Positions 11,324-24,207 are shown, numbered from the stretch's first letter. The stretch is DNA of 49,018 nt from Zychaea mexicana (GCF_025766255.1 NW_026516872.1:1-49018), one strand, 5' to 3'. Notes: generated by a model not told the origin, from the sequence alone. Made by a program: numbers and translations.

Positions 11324-11638
11324 CCAACACAAAGTTTTGAAAAAATTAAGTATACACATCTGCTATTACTGTACCTGGGAAAACATTTAGCCGTCGGGGA
11401 AACCAATTACCCATCTATTTCCTTTTTAGGAAGTCACGTGATTTACGCCACTTACTAAGCCCCTAAGGAGTGACTGTAAGAATATACCCGGTAGCTTGAT
11501 GGCTTGGTAAGTGGCTTAGATCACGTGACTTCCTAAAAAGGAAATAGACGGGTAAATGGTTTCCCCGACGGCTAAATGTTTTCCTAGGTACAGCAATAGC
11601 AGATGTGTATACTTAATTTTTTAAAATCTTTGCGTTGG
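11324..11638. repeat. Fold-back hairpin element, short version (one unit per arm)
   Basis: Starts CCAACACAAAGTTTTG and ends with the inverse CTTTGCGTTGG. Arms of about 130 bp each carry one copy of a unit containing CCGTCGGGGAAACCAATTAC, CTATTTCCTTTTTAGG and AAGTCACGTGAT. The central loop contains GTGACTGTAAGAATATACCC. The longer versions at 24200 and 44990 carry two to three units per arm. Confidence 0.85.
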
Positions 11639-11965
11639 TGAAGTGGTCTGGGTGACCGTAAGAATTTACCCAGTGTGACTGCTTTTCCTCGACATATGAC
11701 TACTTCTCCTCAGAAGTAACTGTTTTTTCTTGACTACCATATATAAAAAGGGGGTGACCGTAAGAATTTACCCGGTGTGACTGCTTTTTCTAAAAAGTGA
11801 CTGTTTTTCCTCGACTACTATATATAGAAAGGGGGTTACCGTAAGATTTTTCCTATGGTGACTGCTTATCCTCAACTTGTGACTGCTTCTCCTCAAAAGT
11901 GACTGTTTATCTTCGTCTACCATATATAGAAAGGGGGTGACCTTAAGAATTTACATAGTGTGACG
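11639..11965. repeat. ~95-100 bp tandem repeat derived from the hairpin loop motif
   Basis: About three and a half units of the form GGGTGACCGTAAGAATTTAC.. followed by TGTGACTGCTT.. and ending ..CATATATAGAAAGG. The opening motif is the same one that forms the loop of the fold-back hairpins, so the array looks like an amplification of the loop. Confidence 0.75.
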
Positions 11966-12513
11966 GTTACCGCCTAATATAGGAACCCGGGGGTTTCCCA
12001 GCGTTCACGTGACGTTACACAAATGAAATTTTGCATCAAAGTAGCCAAGACAATAGGCTGTTTATTGGTGTAATTTTTGTGGCTTAGCGGTACATATTCG
12101 GGGAGCAATTAAACTTTGAAGTAGAGTAAATATTTTCTATACTTTTTACTAGTGATATATCAATAGTTAATACAGAGAAATGTCCAGACTAAGCTATTTT
12201 ATTGATAGAAGATATATAAAACTGAATTGTTATAAGAAAAAACTGCAAGGGATTGAAATATAAATGAGATAATAATATAGGGATATAGAAGCATCTAGTA
12301 TAACTAAAGACTAAGGTCATTATCACTAGGGAAAGAAGGAAACCTTCTAAGGAGAGACAATGGGATCACCCTATATCGTGGCGCCTCCTGTTGGGGAGTA
12401 ACTACACTTGGACCTTGTTCCCTATTGGTGAGCGGAGGTAACCATTCACTTTAAAATAGACTCTATGTATTAGTAAAAGAGTATGAATTGTTATAGAAAA
12501 TAAATAGAGATAA
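11966..12513. other. Non-coding 3' flank of Merlin 1
   Basis: Contains ATATAGGAACCCGGG at about 11974, also found just beyond the 3' end of the other Merlin genes at about 48620 and 21140. It may mark an element end but no inverse partner was found. No gene seen. Confidence 0.4.
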
Positions 12514-13046
12514 TTACCTATCATCAGAGTCTCCTGATGGATCGTCTGATTCAGAGCTAATATCATTGCTCTCCTCTTCTTCTTCTACATTACCAGGGAC
12601 TAATTCCATCATATTGAAAGGGCCATTATCAGCTGGATGTTCGTACTGTGTATAGTCACCTGGAACCCTAGTCGGGAGAGAGTCCAAAACAAATTCAGTA
12701 TTCTCATCACTAAGCCTCTCAGAAGAGAACTCAGTTGCAGAAAGGCCTTGTAAAAGGGCACCCCACAGCTCATCTTGATGGTTTCTACGCCATAGGAATT
12801 CTAAAAGCTTCCATGGGTAAGCAGAGACTGTGCGGTGGCGGCGGCTGATTTGTTGCTTAACAACTGCCCAAAACCCTAATATTAACTACAGTTAGTAGAG
12901 AGCTCACTATCTTTTAAAGAAAAAAGTATAAATATAGATAAATATTACCTTCGATCATATTCGTATTGTACAATGCAGAATCATCACCAGAATTACCAGG
13001 AGCATGGTCAGTAGTCGCATAGCCTATGCTATGGTTGACGGCATGA

Positions 13047-16000
13047 CAAAACCCTTATGTCCACCCCATTTTAACAGAGGGGAGTCCCCCCCCCAAAACC
13101 GAAAATTTTAAACTCCAATTTCAGAGTCACGGCGTGTGGTGCGTCAGTGCTGTAAGCAGCGCCATTTATTCACAAACCGCAAAAAAAAAAGGAAGTACTG
13201 GTCATTAACAATCAATACACAATCACTAAGAAAAGACATACATGGTCATTGAAGATAAGTCCTTGGAGCCAAGTTAGAAATGCCATTGAATAGAATGGAG
13301 AACAATTTGACAGCAGACACTTGAAAAAAAAACAAAGACGAAGGGAAAAGCAACAACAAAGTACTGGCGGGACAAAGCACAGATCCTTTTACAAACACAC
13401 TGACGATTCTACTGCAAAGATCTCAACACAAGATGCAGTATTGGAATGGCCATTTGAAGCAGGGGACGATCCAAGGGTTAAAGAGAAGAAAAGGGGGACA
13501 AACAGTTCAAAGCTATACACTATGAAGGAGCTTTGCTTAACTGCTAGTCTTTTGAGATCTCGCTCTTAGGCATCATGCATTTTGACGTAGGACATTGGCA
13601 TTTCGACACACGGTTACAATTCACGATGGAATGAACGATCATTGAACGATGACAGCTAGCTGATATTGTACCTGTGGTTCTTAACGGGTATGCTTTTTTT
13701 TTTGCTATAGTGCATTCGTGCTATATTCTCGACGATGTACTAATATATATATAGGTAGGATCAGTCAAAGGTATTATATTGTTAGCTCTTTCAGCTATGT
13801 GTTGTAAAGAAGAATAAACAATATCTATAAATTTTGTTATAAATAACAAATTTATGATATTTATTATTCTGTCAAGCTCCGTTCATTTCATTCACTCCGG
13901 GGCGTCGTCGTTCCTCCTAGCCTGATTTTTGCTAAACTTAATGATTGAGAATAATCATAATGGTTAAGAATTTTTTTTTAAAAAAAATTAATTTCATGAT
14001 TTATTATTATTATTTAAAAATTATATTACTTATAATTTTTAGCTAACAATCATTTGCTAAAATCATTTTGCTAAGACTCATTCTCAAAGGAGTTCGTGTT
14101 CAAGAAAAAGGGACGTTTTAGGTAAAGCATGGAAAACATGATATGTAAGCAAGCGTCGAATATGATTGGCAATATACTAATTCTCTCTATTCCCTCTTAG
14201 AACCAAAGATACACGTACCTGTCAATACATCATAGGGACCAAAACATGTGAGTATTACATACTATATATGTCTGTAAAGAAGAAACAAGAGTGGAAGAAA
14301 GTAAAACAAGGGCTAATATATAAGTATAAAGTCTATAGAGAAAGGGATACAATAAAGGACAAAAAAAAAGAAACAAGTTCGGTTATACATTTTGATGGCG
14401 GAAACGGGAGTTTTGGGGAACAACGGCAATGTCAGACAACTCATTGCTAATGCCTTATGCTTCTTCGGTGAGCTTTTGCAGACGATCGGTCAGCAAGCTC
14501 AATTGTTCGTGGTTGCGTGCTTGAACCATTCTGCTTTCAAACTTGCGTTTTAAGGCAGTAATTGTTGCTGTATGCTGTTGGATTGCTTTAGCAAAACTAT
14601 CTGTTGGTGATAGTTCTTGCTCCATTTCGGATTGGACATCCTGCTGTTCATTTTGCTGTTGCTGAAGGCTTGGATCAGTTGATGTGCTGGTGGCAGCAGT
14701 TTGCAATGCAGTATGCCATGCTTCCAATGATGGGCGAACTTTTACATCCTTCTCCTTCCGTTCAACAAGAAACATATGCTTGCATGGGCGATGCCAACGT
14801 TCAAAAGCAGGGCACGAGCAAGATACCAGCTGCCCATCCTCGACCTTCACCTAAAAGTGCAGGAAATAAAAAGAAGTCAATACTTACCACAGGTACTGTA
14901 GAGTTATGGTAATCATCGAGGATATAAACTGGATGAAGATTGAAGAGATATACTGCTTACCATATAGGTGATGCCATCCAACTGAAAGGAGCTGACAACG
15001 AACTCGTCCTCCATACTGACATTCACCATTGCAGACAACAGCTGTTCATCAACGGTCTCAGCCTCTATTCCCTGCACACGAAGATGCCGTTCATCCTTGC
15101 TCATACGCCCAACTCGGTACGTTAGACGTTTGACTTCTTGCTGGACGTCAAACTCGACATCGTACATCAGGATACTCATCAACAAGTCAAGACGATGGAC
15201 ACGTTTGCGCTTCAGATAAATTGTCTTCAGCTGGTTGTGCCATGACTCAACATAGTTGTTTGTCTCCATGTTCGTGTAAACTGCAGGTTGGTAGCATGCA
15301 GCCCACCGATCACAGCCTTGTTCACCAGTAACCCAGTATTTCTGAAAGTAAGTAATAAAGGGCTTTTGGTATCTACCAAAAGTAGACAAGAACTCGTGGA
15401 GCAGTTGTTGAAATGTATCAACATTACGTTCGTACATCAACGCGCGTAGCTTCTCACGGGCAATCTGCATGGCGATGGCCTTGCTTCTACCAGGCGACGA
15501 CTTGATCTTGGAACGGACGTTTTTCATCCATGAGCGCATGACATGCCAGGTGCAAAACTGGATCGTACATGAGGGCCAGACAGCGCGGATGGCATTATCC
15601 TCAGGCAGGCTGCAGTCAATAGTGATGCGATGTGGGTTTACACCAAAAGAAGCAAGCTGATGGAACCAGGCACCAAGGGGAGCAGAGGCAGTGGTATCGG
15701 TAAAGAGGTAGGCAACTGGAACACCTCGAGCTGCAACTGGATGGCGAATAACCATGGTATATAAAATACCATCAGAGTACTAGCTGACATCGTGAGTGGC
15801 ATCAAGAGAAATAAACTTGGCATTCAAGAGCAAATCCTTCTGCCAAGGAGCAAAGAAACCGAACGTAAAGTTATCTTCGGTAAGACACTTTACTGCTTGC
15901 TGTTACTGGTTTTCATCAATGGTGATCTTTTCATTGATCCACACAAAATATCCGATCGATTCAAGGTGTTGCAACCACAAAGACAAAGACGAGAAGTCAT

Positions 16001-18403
16001 CATCATTTCTCTGCGATTTCTCTTGCCGATACTTGTAGTAAATGTTGTATACATCTACTGTGTTCATGTATGCTTCACGTCTGTTGTCACCAATAGTGCA
16101 GTATTCACGCTGCATATACAAGCGCACGTCACGTACGTTGTATCCCTTATGCAATTCTTGAAGGATCTTGCTCTTGATTTCTTGTGAATTGGGCAAGTAC
16201 TTGACATCTTCGCCACTACCAGGAGTATGATCTGGATGACCTCCAGCAAAGAACAAATACACCTTTTCTGGCTCCTCTTCATAGCATACTACTCTGAAGC
16301 GAGCTGGACAGCCAATTTTCTTTGATCTTTGGCGGATACGGATCGACTTTGATGCACCACCTTTGACACGATCGTTGCGCACACGGACGCCTCCAGAACG
16401 ATGGCAAACATAACGCTCGGACCATTTCACTTTTCTTTTACGAGCTCTTTTGGCAGGGTGGATGTCTATAAGTGATGTTATATTGTGAGATAGATTAATG
16501 CAGGTACATAATTAATTTTTCCTTATTTGTATTCATTGTTGATTTATTATACCTCTACTTTCTTCTACTTCGTTTTCCTCAACAACTTCTCCCGAAATCG
16601 TCGCGTCATTCGCTTGTTGGATCTCATTGCCATTGCTTTCACAGATCGGAATTCCTTTGCCATTTCGGTGATCTTTTTTCACCCAGCAATGACCAGACAC
16701 TTGAGGTGCGCGCTCGATCGTTGCTCTGTAGGTTGCAATCGGTAGCCACTCTGGAACACTCTCGTTTTCGAGGTCGAGAATAATAGGCGTGTTGCTGTTG
16801 TTGTTGGACATTGCGTGTTTATAATAGCAGTAGTAGAAAAGTATGTGTATTGAAGAGGGCGCTTGTTTATTTTTTTGATCTTTCTACTGCAGACTATGCT
16901 AGGTCCGCGATTCTCAATTATTCATGATCATACTTTAACAGAACGCACAAAGGTTTTGTCTCATATTGACATTTATCATCAGATGGTGCAATAATAAGAG
17001 ATGCACGATTCCCCTCCATATGTGTATTATTCTGTGTTTTAGAGATGAAGGATCCATGTAGTTTTGAAGAGACATTTTACTATAAAAGCTTTATTCATAT
17101 ATACTATTTATTAAGGCACTTTACTTCCATAACTTTGGGTAGGGACTTACCTACACTTCTAACATCATACCATAAGCATAAATATAGTACTCACATCTTT
17201 TGGTCCCTATGATGTATTGACAGGTACGTGTATCTTTGGTTTTAAGAGGGAATAGAGAGAATTAGTATATTGCCCATCATATTCGACGCTTGCTTACATA
17301 TCATGTTTTCCATGCTTTACCTAAAACGTCCCTTTTTCTTGAACACGAACTCCTTTGAGGAATGAGTCTTAGCAAAATGATTTTAGCAAAATGATTGTTA
17401 GCTAAAAAATTATAAGTAATATAATTTTTAAATAATAATAATAAATCATGAAATTAATTTTTTTTTAAAAAAAAAATTTCTTAACCATTATGATTATTCT
17501 CAATCATTAAGTTTAGCAAAAATCAGGCTAGGAGGAACGACGACGCCCCGGAGTGAATGAAATGAACGGAGCTTGACAGAATAATAAAATATCATAAATT
17601 TGTTATTTATAACAAAATTTATAGATATTGTTTATTCTTCTTTACAACACATAGCTGAAAGAGCTAACAATATAATACCTTTGACTGATCCTGCCTATAT
17701 ATATATTAGTACATCGTCGAGAATATAGCACGAATGCACTATAGCAAAAAAAAAAGCATACCCGTTAAGAACCACAGGTACAATATCAGCTAGCTGTCAT
17801 CGTTCAATGATCGTTCATTCCATCGTGAATTGTAACCGTGTGTCGAAATGCCAATGTCCTACGTCAAAATGCATGATGCCTAAGAGCGAGATCTCAAAAG
17901 ACTAGCAGTTAAGCAAAGCTCCTTCATAGTGTATAGCTTTGAACTGTTTGTCCCCCTTTTCTTCTCTTTAACCCTTGGATCGTCCCCTGCTTCAAATGGC
18001 CATTCCAATACTGCATCTTGTGTTGAGATCTTTGCAGTAGAATCGTCAGTGTGTTTGTAAAAGGATCCGTGCTTTGTCCCGCCAGTACTTTGTTGTTGTC
18101 TTTTCCCTTCGTCTTTGTTTTTTTTTCAAGTGTCTGCTGTCAAATTGTTCTCCATTCTATTCAATGGCATTTCTAACTTGGCTCCAAGCACTTATCTTCA
18201 ATGACCGTGTATGTCTTTTCTTAGTGATTGTGTATTGATTGTTAATGACCAGTACTTCCTTTTTTTTTTGCGGTTTGTGAATAAATGGCGCTGCTCACAG
18301 CACTGACGCACCACACGCCGTGACTCTGAAATTGGAGTTTAAAATTTTCGGTTTTGGGGGGGGGACTCCCCTCTGTTAAAATGGGGTGGACATAAGGGTT
18401 TTG
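13047..18403. mobile_element. MULE 1 (Mutator-like element), 5357 bp, 10-bp target duplication
   Basis: Terminal inverted repeats of about 1.2 kb begin CAAAACCCTTATGTCCACCC. Flanking GACGGCATGA at 13037-13046 and 18404-18413 is a perfect 10-bp duplication, within the 9-11 bp typical of Mutator. It inserted into the catalytic domain of the Merlin gene. It is nearly identical to the MULE at 29841-34628, but each terminal repeat carries an extra ~285 bp segment (about 13810-14089 and 17355-17641). Confidence 0.95.
14383..16811 (-). pseudogene. MULE transposase (FAR1-like finger, MULE DDE, SWIM), three nonsense codons
   Basis: Near-identical to the gene at 31145-33573, with the same three-exon structure. 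It begins MSNNNSNTPIILDLENE at 16811. In-frame stops: TAA 15903-15905, TAG 15780-15782 and TAA 14455-14457. At each position the intact copy has a Gln codon (CAA, CAG, CAA), so each is a C-to-T transition. Catalytic motifs (LDATHDVS with the Gln lost, TIDCSLPEDNAI, NNYVESWHNQLK) and the SWIM finger (CSC..CKH) remain. The normal stop lies at 14383-14385. Likely non-functional. Confidence 0.9.
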
Positions 18404-19449
18404 GACGGCATGATGTGTATAATTTCTGTCCTCTATATCGCCTATACGCATATACGGCACATGACAATCAGAGATGATGGTAGTACCAGGACGCACATAC
18501 TGCTTAATAAGTGGCAATAGTGTATCACCCGTACGATCCGGCACGATGGTTAAGAATGCCTTCCCAGCTCGGCCATTACGATTTTCGATCATACCAAAGA
18601 CCCAGACACCTTCAACACGACTGCCTTGATTATATTTCCGTTTACCGAACTTGCTTTCATCAATTTGTACTTCAGTGACGCCCTCACCACCTGTTTAAAA
18701 ATATATTTGATTAATGACAACAATTACCCAAAAAGCATCATCAATAAAAAAAGAAATAAATGCGTTACCAAGCATGAGATCATCATCTGTGATATCCTGA
18801 AGTATAACCTGATAGACATCAAAAATAATTTGTGATGTAGTATCCCGGTGGAGCCCTGTCAACGCTGTGAGTGTTGTAACAGAAGCTCGTGCGATAAAGG
18901 TGTACAAGATGAAAAGAATCATCCGTATATCAGCCTTCCGGTTGTAAAAGTAGCTGCCAGTAGTAATGCTTTTGGATGACCGACCACAAGGACAGCTACG
19001 CGAGCAGCGCTATTTCGGTCGTTTCCAACTAGGGGGCCAGTAAAGTTCCATAGATGAACCCTCATCACAGACCATGGTAGTACTGAACACATTGTTATTA
19101 ACCAAAAAACTAAAGTAAGGAGATTCTCCTTAAGTCAGTACATATATTTATAAAAACACCACATTTTATAAGGACACAATTTCAACAACATAAAGATATA
19201 CTTACGTCAAAGCTTGATGATGGTCTGGAATAGTAGCCATAAAGTCAAGAATGTTTGGAAGAGCCATAGTTAGATGATACAGAATATGAAGAACGTAAGT
19301 AAAAAAGGGATAATGAAAATAGCAATGAACTAAACTGAAAAATATTGGTGCCTTTATATAGTTTTTTAACAGTGAAGGTAATCTTACTAGATATATCACA
19401 GCATATTATTGCTGTTGTATCTTCTTAACTTTATTGGGTATGGATTATT

Positions 19450-20490
19450 GCATATAATTGTTTATTTTGATTTTGCATGCATCCTTTGTTTACTCCGTAC
19501 ATGCATTTATATTCCTCTAATCCTTTGCTAGTACTATAACTATTTGTTTCTCTTTTCCTTGCATCTTTTGTTTATACATACATATAATGTGTTGCTGCAA
19601 TCTGTTGATGCTATCTATAACTACCTACTTCTCTTCAATATCTTTTATTTATTATGTACATGCATTTGAGTGGCATCAATCCTTCGGAGCTATCTTTAAC
19701 CATTTACTTTGCTTTTCCATAATCATAGGTTATTCATGTTTGGATCTTATGTGCTTATTTGGAACTATTTATTTCTCGTTGCATGCATTCTTTGTTTACT
19801 CTATACATTGCACTTACACTGTTCGGGTCCTTGTATGTTTATCTGGAACTATTTACTTCTCTTTATATGCATTATTTTTTTACTCTATACATTCTATTAA
19901 CGCTGTTTGAGTCCTTGTGTGTTTATCTAGAACTATTTATTTCTCTTTGCATGCATTCTTTGTTTACCATATATATGCATTGATTCTGTTCTAGTACTTT
20001 AGTGCTGATCTAGAACTGTTTATTTCTATTTTGCATGCATTCATTGTTTACTCCATACATATGTTTATATTGTTCGAGACCTTTTGTAGTACTATAACTA
20101 TTCCTTTTTCTTTTCATTGCATCTTTTATTTATATATACATATATGGATGGTTTTGTTCTGTTGATGGTACCTGTAACTGTTTACTTCTCTTCTGCATCT
20201 TTTATTTAATGTCTATATGCATTTATGTGTCTGAAATCCTTTATTGCTATCTTGAACTATTAATCTCTCTTAGTATGTATTCTTTATTTACTATATACAT
20301 ACGTTAAAGTATTTCCGGTCTTTTAGTATTTATCTATACCTATTTTTTTTCTTTACTGGCATCATTTGCTTACTATGTACATTCATTTGTGCTGTTTCCA
20401 TCCTTTAGTGCTAGCTAGATTATTTATTTCCTTCCTTTTTACATACATCTTTTGTTTCTAGCATACATACTTTAGTATAGCTGCAATACT
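19450..20490. repeat. Degenerate ~80-90 bp tandem satellite
   Basis: About ten to twelve diverged units recur around TGCATGCATTCTTTGTTTAC, TATATACATGCATT and AACTATTTATTTCTCT, for example near 19475, 19780, 19948, 20033, 20120, 20195, 20274, 20360 and 20440. Short open frames here are by-products of the repeat. Confidence 0.7.
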
Positions 20491-21220
20491 ATAGCTCTAT
20501 CTACTCTTCTTTTTTCTTTTTTATATGTATCAGTTACTTATCACTCACTTAGGTATGATATCAATATCTTAATCTTTATTTTTAGTGAATATGCTTTACT
20601 TATTTATTATATGTTTGCTCTAGTAAGTATCTCACCCCTACAATGCATATGATTTGTATATACATATCATAATTTTATACTAGTTATCACCCTTGAATAT
20701 ACAATGATATTTACTCTATATTTTTTTGGTTATCCTCTAATAGTACTTTTACAGTACTATTCACTCTTTGAAGCTAAAGAAAAGTGTTTATTTTGAAAGT
20801 ATTATTGAGATTTGAGAATTTTCATTCTTCAAGTATCATTATTTATCAGTGTAGATAATATTCATTTATTCTTACGTGCTAGAGCTTTAAGATTGGTCTG
20901 AAATGTAGTCATTGTCTTCATATTGAGATTGCTAGTATCTTTTTTATTTTTTTTAGAGGTAGCCATCACTATCAATTTTACAAGATATGATATCCACTAC
21001 GTTGCCTGTTTATATCTCTGCGAGTTTTATAGCTGTGACTGCGAAATTTGGTACACACATATGCGATATATTGGGTTACCGTTACACAAAATTTAAAAAA
21101 CTCCGACACTCATGTCGCTCAAAAGTGCCCGGGTTCCTATATTGAACATTAGCCAAAAGAGAGAAGAAGGGAAGGAAAATAAGGCTAATCTTCTATATTA
21201 ACTTCCTCATTACTACTATT

Positions 21221-22877
21221 TTAATCCTCATCACTAATAATAGTAATAATATTATTATTACTTATTTGTTGTACTTGTTGTGCTTGTTGCTGATGTTGTT
21301 GTATATATAGCTGATTTAGCTAAAAATCAACTGCCATTGCTGCTGTAAGAGCTGTTGCTGCTGTTGGACCTGTTGGTCTTTTTGCTCTAATTCCGATTGC
21401 AGCTGTGTTATTTGCTGTTGTTGTTGCTGTAAAAGCTGCTGCATCTGTAAGTGTTGTTGCTGTTGCCTTTGCTCTTGCTGCTCATACTGCTGTTGTGACT
21501 GGCGTTGTTGCTGTCTACGTCGTTGTTGTTGTTGCTCGCGTTCTTATTGTTGTTGCTGCTCTTGCTGCCGTCTCCTTTCATCCTGACGCTCTATATACTG
21601 TAGGACCCTTTGTCTTTGCAGATTAAGAAGGGCCCTATTTTGCTGTTCTTGTTGCTGTTGATCTTCTTCTGCGTCATCTTGTTCTTCTTCTTCTTCTTCT
21701 TCTTCTTCTGCTTCTTCTCTTTCCTCTTCAAGTTTAAGGGGGTCTATATTACCCTCCTCTTAGTCTAGATCATCTCCTTCTTCTACTGGTACTTCAGAGA
21801 AAGGTTCTAAGAGCCTAATAGCATCATTAGTACTACCCTCAAAAGGTAGCTGCTGATCACTAGGATCTATGAAATATGATTCCCTTATAACATAGAGAAA
21901 ATGATTCCATAGATCATCAGCAAACCGCCTTTGCCAAATGAAGCAAAAAAGCTGTTTTTTAACTAGCTTTTTAGTTCTATAGTTCCGGGTAATGAGCTGC
22001 TTTATCCTACCCCAATTGCCTAAAAGTGAGTTTTAGATATTATATAAAAGGAGAATATTTTTTTTCAAGAGTTACCTTCAATAGTGTTGGTATAGATTTG
22101 TGTACCAGGAATAACAAAATATAGCTCATGGTTCACCATATGATAGGTATAACCCATCCTCTCTAACCGTTGGGTATTATAGGCTGTCTATCTATTAGAG
22201 TAAATGATTGATCCAGGAAGGATATACTTTTGGATCAAGTGCTCTAATGTAGGGCGGTTCCGCCGGTCTATATTCACCATTACAATACGTCTTTCTCGTG
22301 TCCGTTCTACTGCCCCCTAACCCAAACACCTTTAACGTAGCTACTAATACCATTGGCCGACGGCTTTCTTTTGCCAAACTTCGATTCGTCGATCTCTACA
22401 ATAATTTCTGGGCCACTAATTGGTTCACCTATATTATTATTAGTTATAAAATACAATAATCAAAGTAGAAAGAGAAATATATATACCTTTGAATATACTC
22501 TCTATATCTTCAATAATTAGTTGAAAGTAATCATATCTTATCTGGCGAACTATCTCCCGAGTTAGTTTAGTCTTATTAATGATATTAGTAGCACTAGAAA
22601 TAATTAACAATTCTAAACCAATTTGTAAGACAACATGTGGAGGTACATTCCGGTGTTGAAAAAAGGAATGAGTCCGAACAGTCCACTCCAAATTACAGCT
22701 AGTACATCGGGAAGTGCCATTTGCTCCTCTAGACTAAGAAAGAGGCATATCTTGGTCATAGTTAAGGCACTTCATACTACGGTAAAAAATGCCTTCTTTA
22801 TATAGATACTGAATACAGGCCTCAGTACTTAAGAAGTAAGGCTCAGTAGGTGTAGGGATGTTGTTGTAGATTGGCAT
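21221..22877 (-). pseudogene. Merlin 2 (ISXO2-like) transposase, left copy
   Basis: Starts MPIYNNIPTPTEPYFLSTEA at 22877. The zinc-ribbon part is followed by an intron, then EIIVEIDESKFGKRK (first Asp), ILPGSIIYSNR (region of the second Asp; here Asn, so the catalytic residue appears lost), and TQIYTNTIEG (Glu at an exon edge). After the last intron come NWGRIKQLI, a long acidic run and a poly-Gln coiled-coil tail. Stops and a one-base frameshift after KGVWV are shared with the right copy at 46890, so decay preceded the duplication. This copy keeps CAA (Gln) where the right copy has TAA. Confidence 0.75.
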
Positions 22878-24127
22878 ACTATTATAAACTAGTTAGTACC
22901 TTTACTTTTATACTTAACTCTCCTTTAAAAGAATACCTTGTAATAGTTTGTTTTATGTATAGAGATATAGTTGTATATGTGTATAAGTGTTTGAATAAAG
23001 GTATTTAGATATAGGTAGGAGAAAGAGTAGATGTAGTAGATGTAAATAGTGTAAAGGGTCCAGTTTATTTTTTTCTCGTAGGGAAACTGGGAAGACCAAA
23101 GAAAAAAAAGAATTCTCAAAAAGATATTGTATTTATACCTTATAAATGTATGTTACATAATTCAAATTCAGCTCCTATTTATTCTGTAAATAAAAGTCAC
23201 AATCTAAATTTGGGTATATTAAAGTATTTTTATCACTGAAGTCTTATCTATCAACTACTGATATTTTCTATCATCAAGTACTCATATCTTATCAGATACT
23301 CATTCGTTTCAAATAAAATAAATAGTTTAAAGTTTACTCTACATTAAGGGATATCTGATTCTATATTAAATTTATATGTTTGTTAGGAGAAAGCATAGAT
23401 ATAATATTGTTTTTTCATGCATAATGGAACAGTTGCCTTCTTGATGATGATTTTATTTCATAATAATCATTTTATTTTATAAAGAAAGTTAATAAAACAT
23501 GAAAATTATGGATATAACAAAGAAAATATGGATGTTTATTAAGAATAAAAATGATGTAATGACTATATATATCTGTCATTATACTACTACAGATGCTCTT
23601 TAAATATCTAAAAATTATAATACCATAAATGTATAAGCAATGGGAAATATAACTTATAGTTAAAGGATAATAAGATATTTATAGGTCATTAAAAAATTAT
23701 AATATTTTTTAATGTAATAAGTTTAAAAATTAATAACTATATTTATAAATATAGTTTTTTAATTTTATAATTCTTAATGAAATTTGTAATCATCAAATAT
23801 TTTTGTAATCTTTATGAATATAAAGATTTCATAAATATAAAATAGGGGTGGTTGAGAAACTTACTTTCGAAACGTTGGGGGCTGGATAATGAGATTTAGA
23901 CAAATAACAAAAACATTTATGTTTTGTTATTATAAGAGAGAATAAATACTATGATTTGTTCCTCTGGGATCATCTATAGACTTACTATATAAAAATATAT
24001 GCTTTTATACTTATTGGAACGAGGAAAAAAAGCTGCATCTGATGGTATATTATTTATATGAAAATAATCAGAATTGGTTAGATAACAGCAAAAACCAGTT
24101 TTTCAAAAAAAATTTACACTAAAGTTT
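22878..24127. other. AT-rich spacer of the left arm
   Basis: Very AT-rich, mirrored at 45641-46889. A patch containing TTTCGAAACGTTGGGGGCTGG stands out near 23865-23890. A 64-codon Tyr/Ile-rich open frame at 22925-23119 has no recognisable features. No gene called. Confidence 0.5.
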
Positions 24128-24207
24128 GGCAAAAGGGGGATTTAAACTTGTGCCTTCTACCAAAGGTAGGATATAAGGCTAATGCGTTAGACCACTTCAC
24201 CAACGCA
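24128..24207 (-). other. tRNA-like sequence (left arm)
   Basis: On the minus strand a perfect match to a Pol III box A (TGGTGAAGTGG) is followed 40-50 nt later by a box B-like GTTTAAATC (one C-to-T change from consensus). Between them GCCTT and AAGGC can pair as an anticodon-like stem around a loop containing CTACC-TTT-GGTAG. The T-stem does not pair, so this is a degenerate tRNA or tRNA-derived element, not a functional tRNA gene. The same sequence is at 45561-45640. Confidence 0.35.

Larger units (their letters stand above)
12514..19267 (-). pseudogene. Merlin (ISXO2-like/IS1595) transposase, interrupted by a MULE
   Basis: Exons on the minus strand: 19206-19267; 18769-19109; 18404-18690 continuing into 12949-13036 across the MULE and its duplicated target; then 12514-12875. 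With the insertion removed this gives 379 residues in one frame. Layout: short N-terminus, Cys-rich zinc-ribbon region (RCSRSCPCGR), then DDE core: Asp in VQIDESKFGKRK, Asp in TTIISDCH, Glu in NTNMIEGFWAVVK. The tail is acidic (EEEEESNDISSESDD). The last intron falls exactly in the catalytic Glu-Gly pair. Lesions: the MULE inside the catalytic domain and one TAG at 19010-19012 in the zinc ribbon, explainable as CAG to TAG. Family role: cut-and-paste transposition of Merlin elements. Confidence 0.85.

Noticed and set aside
19587..19983. Cys/Tyr/Leu-rich frames as membrane proteins
   Set aside because: Lie wholly in the degenerate ~85-bp satellite.
21405..21626. Ala/Val-rich frame, and its mirror at 48140-48361
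   Set aside because: Antisense shadow of the poly-Gln tail of Merlin 2.
23840..23900. GGGGTGGTTGAGAAAC..CGAAACG patch as a regulatory RNA or element end
   Set aside because: Present in both arms only because of the duplication; no partner sequence or structure found.
24128..24207. Functional tRNA gene
   Set aside because: T-stem does not pair, box B is altered and an acceptor stem cannot be closed convincingly.
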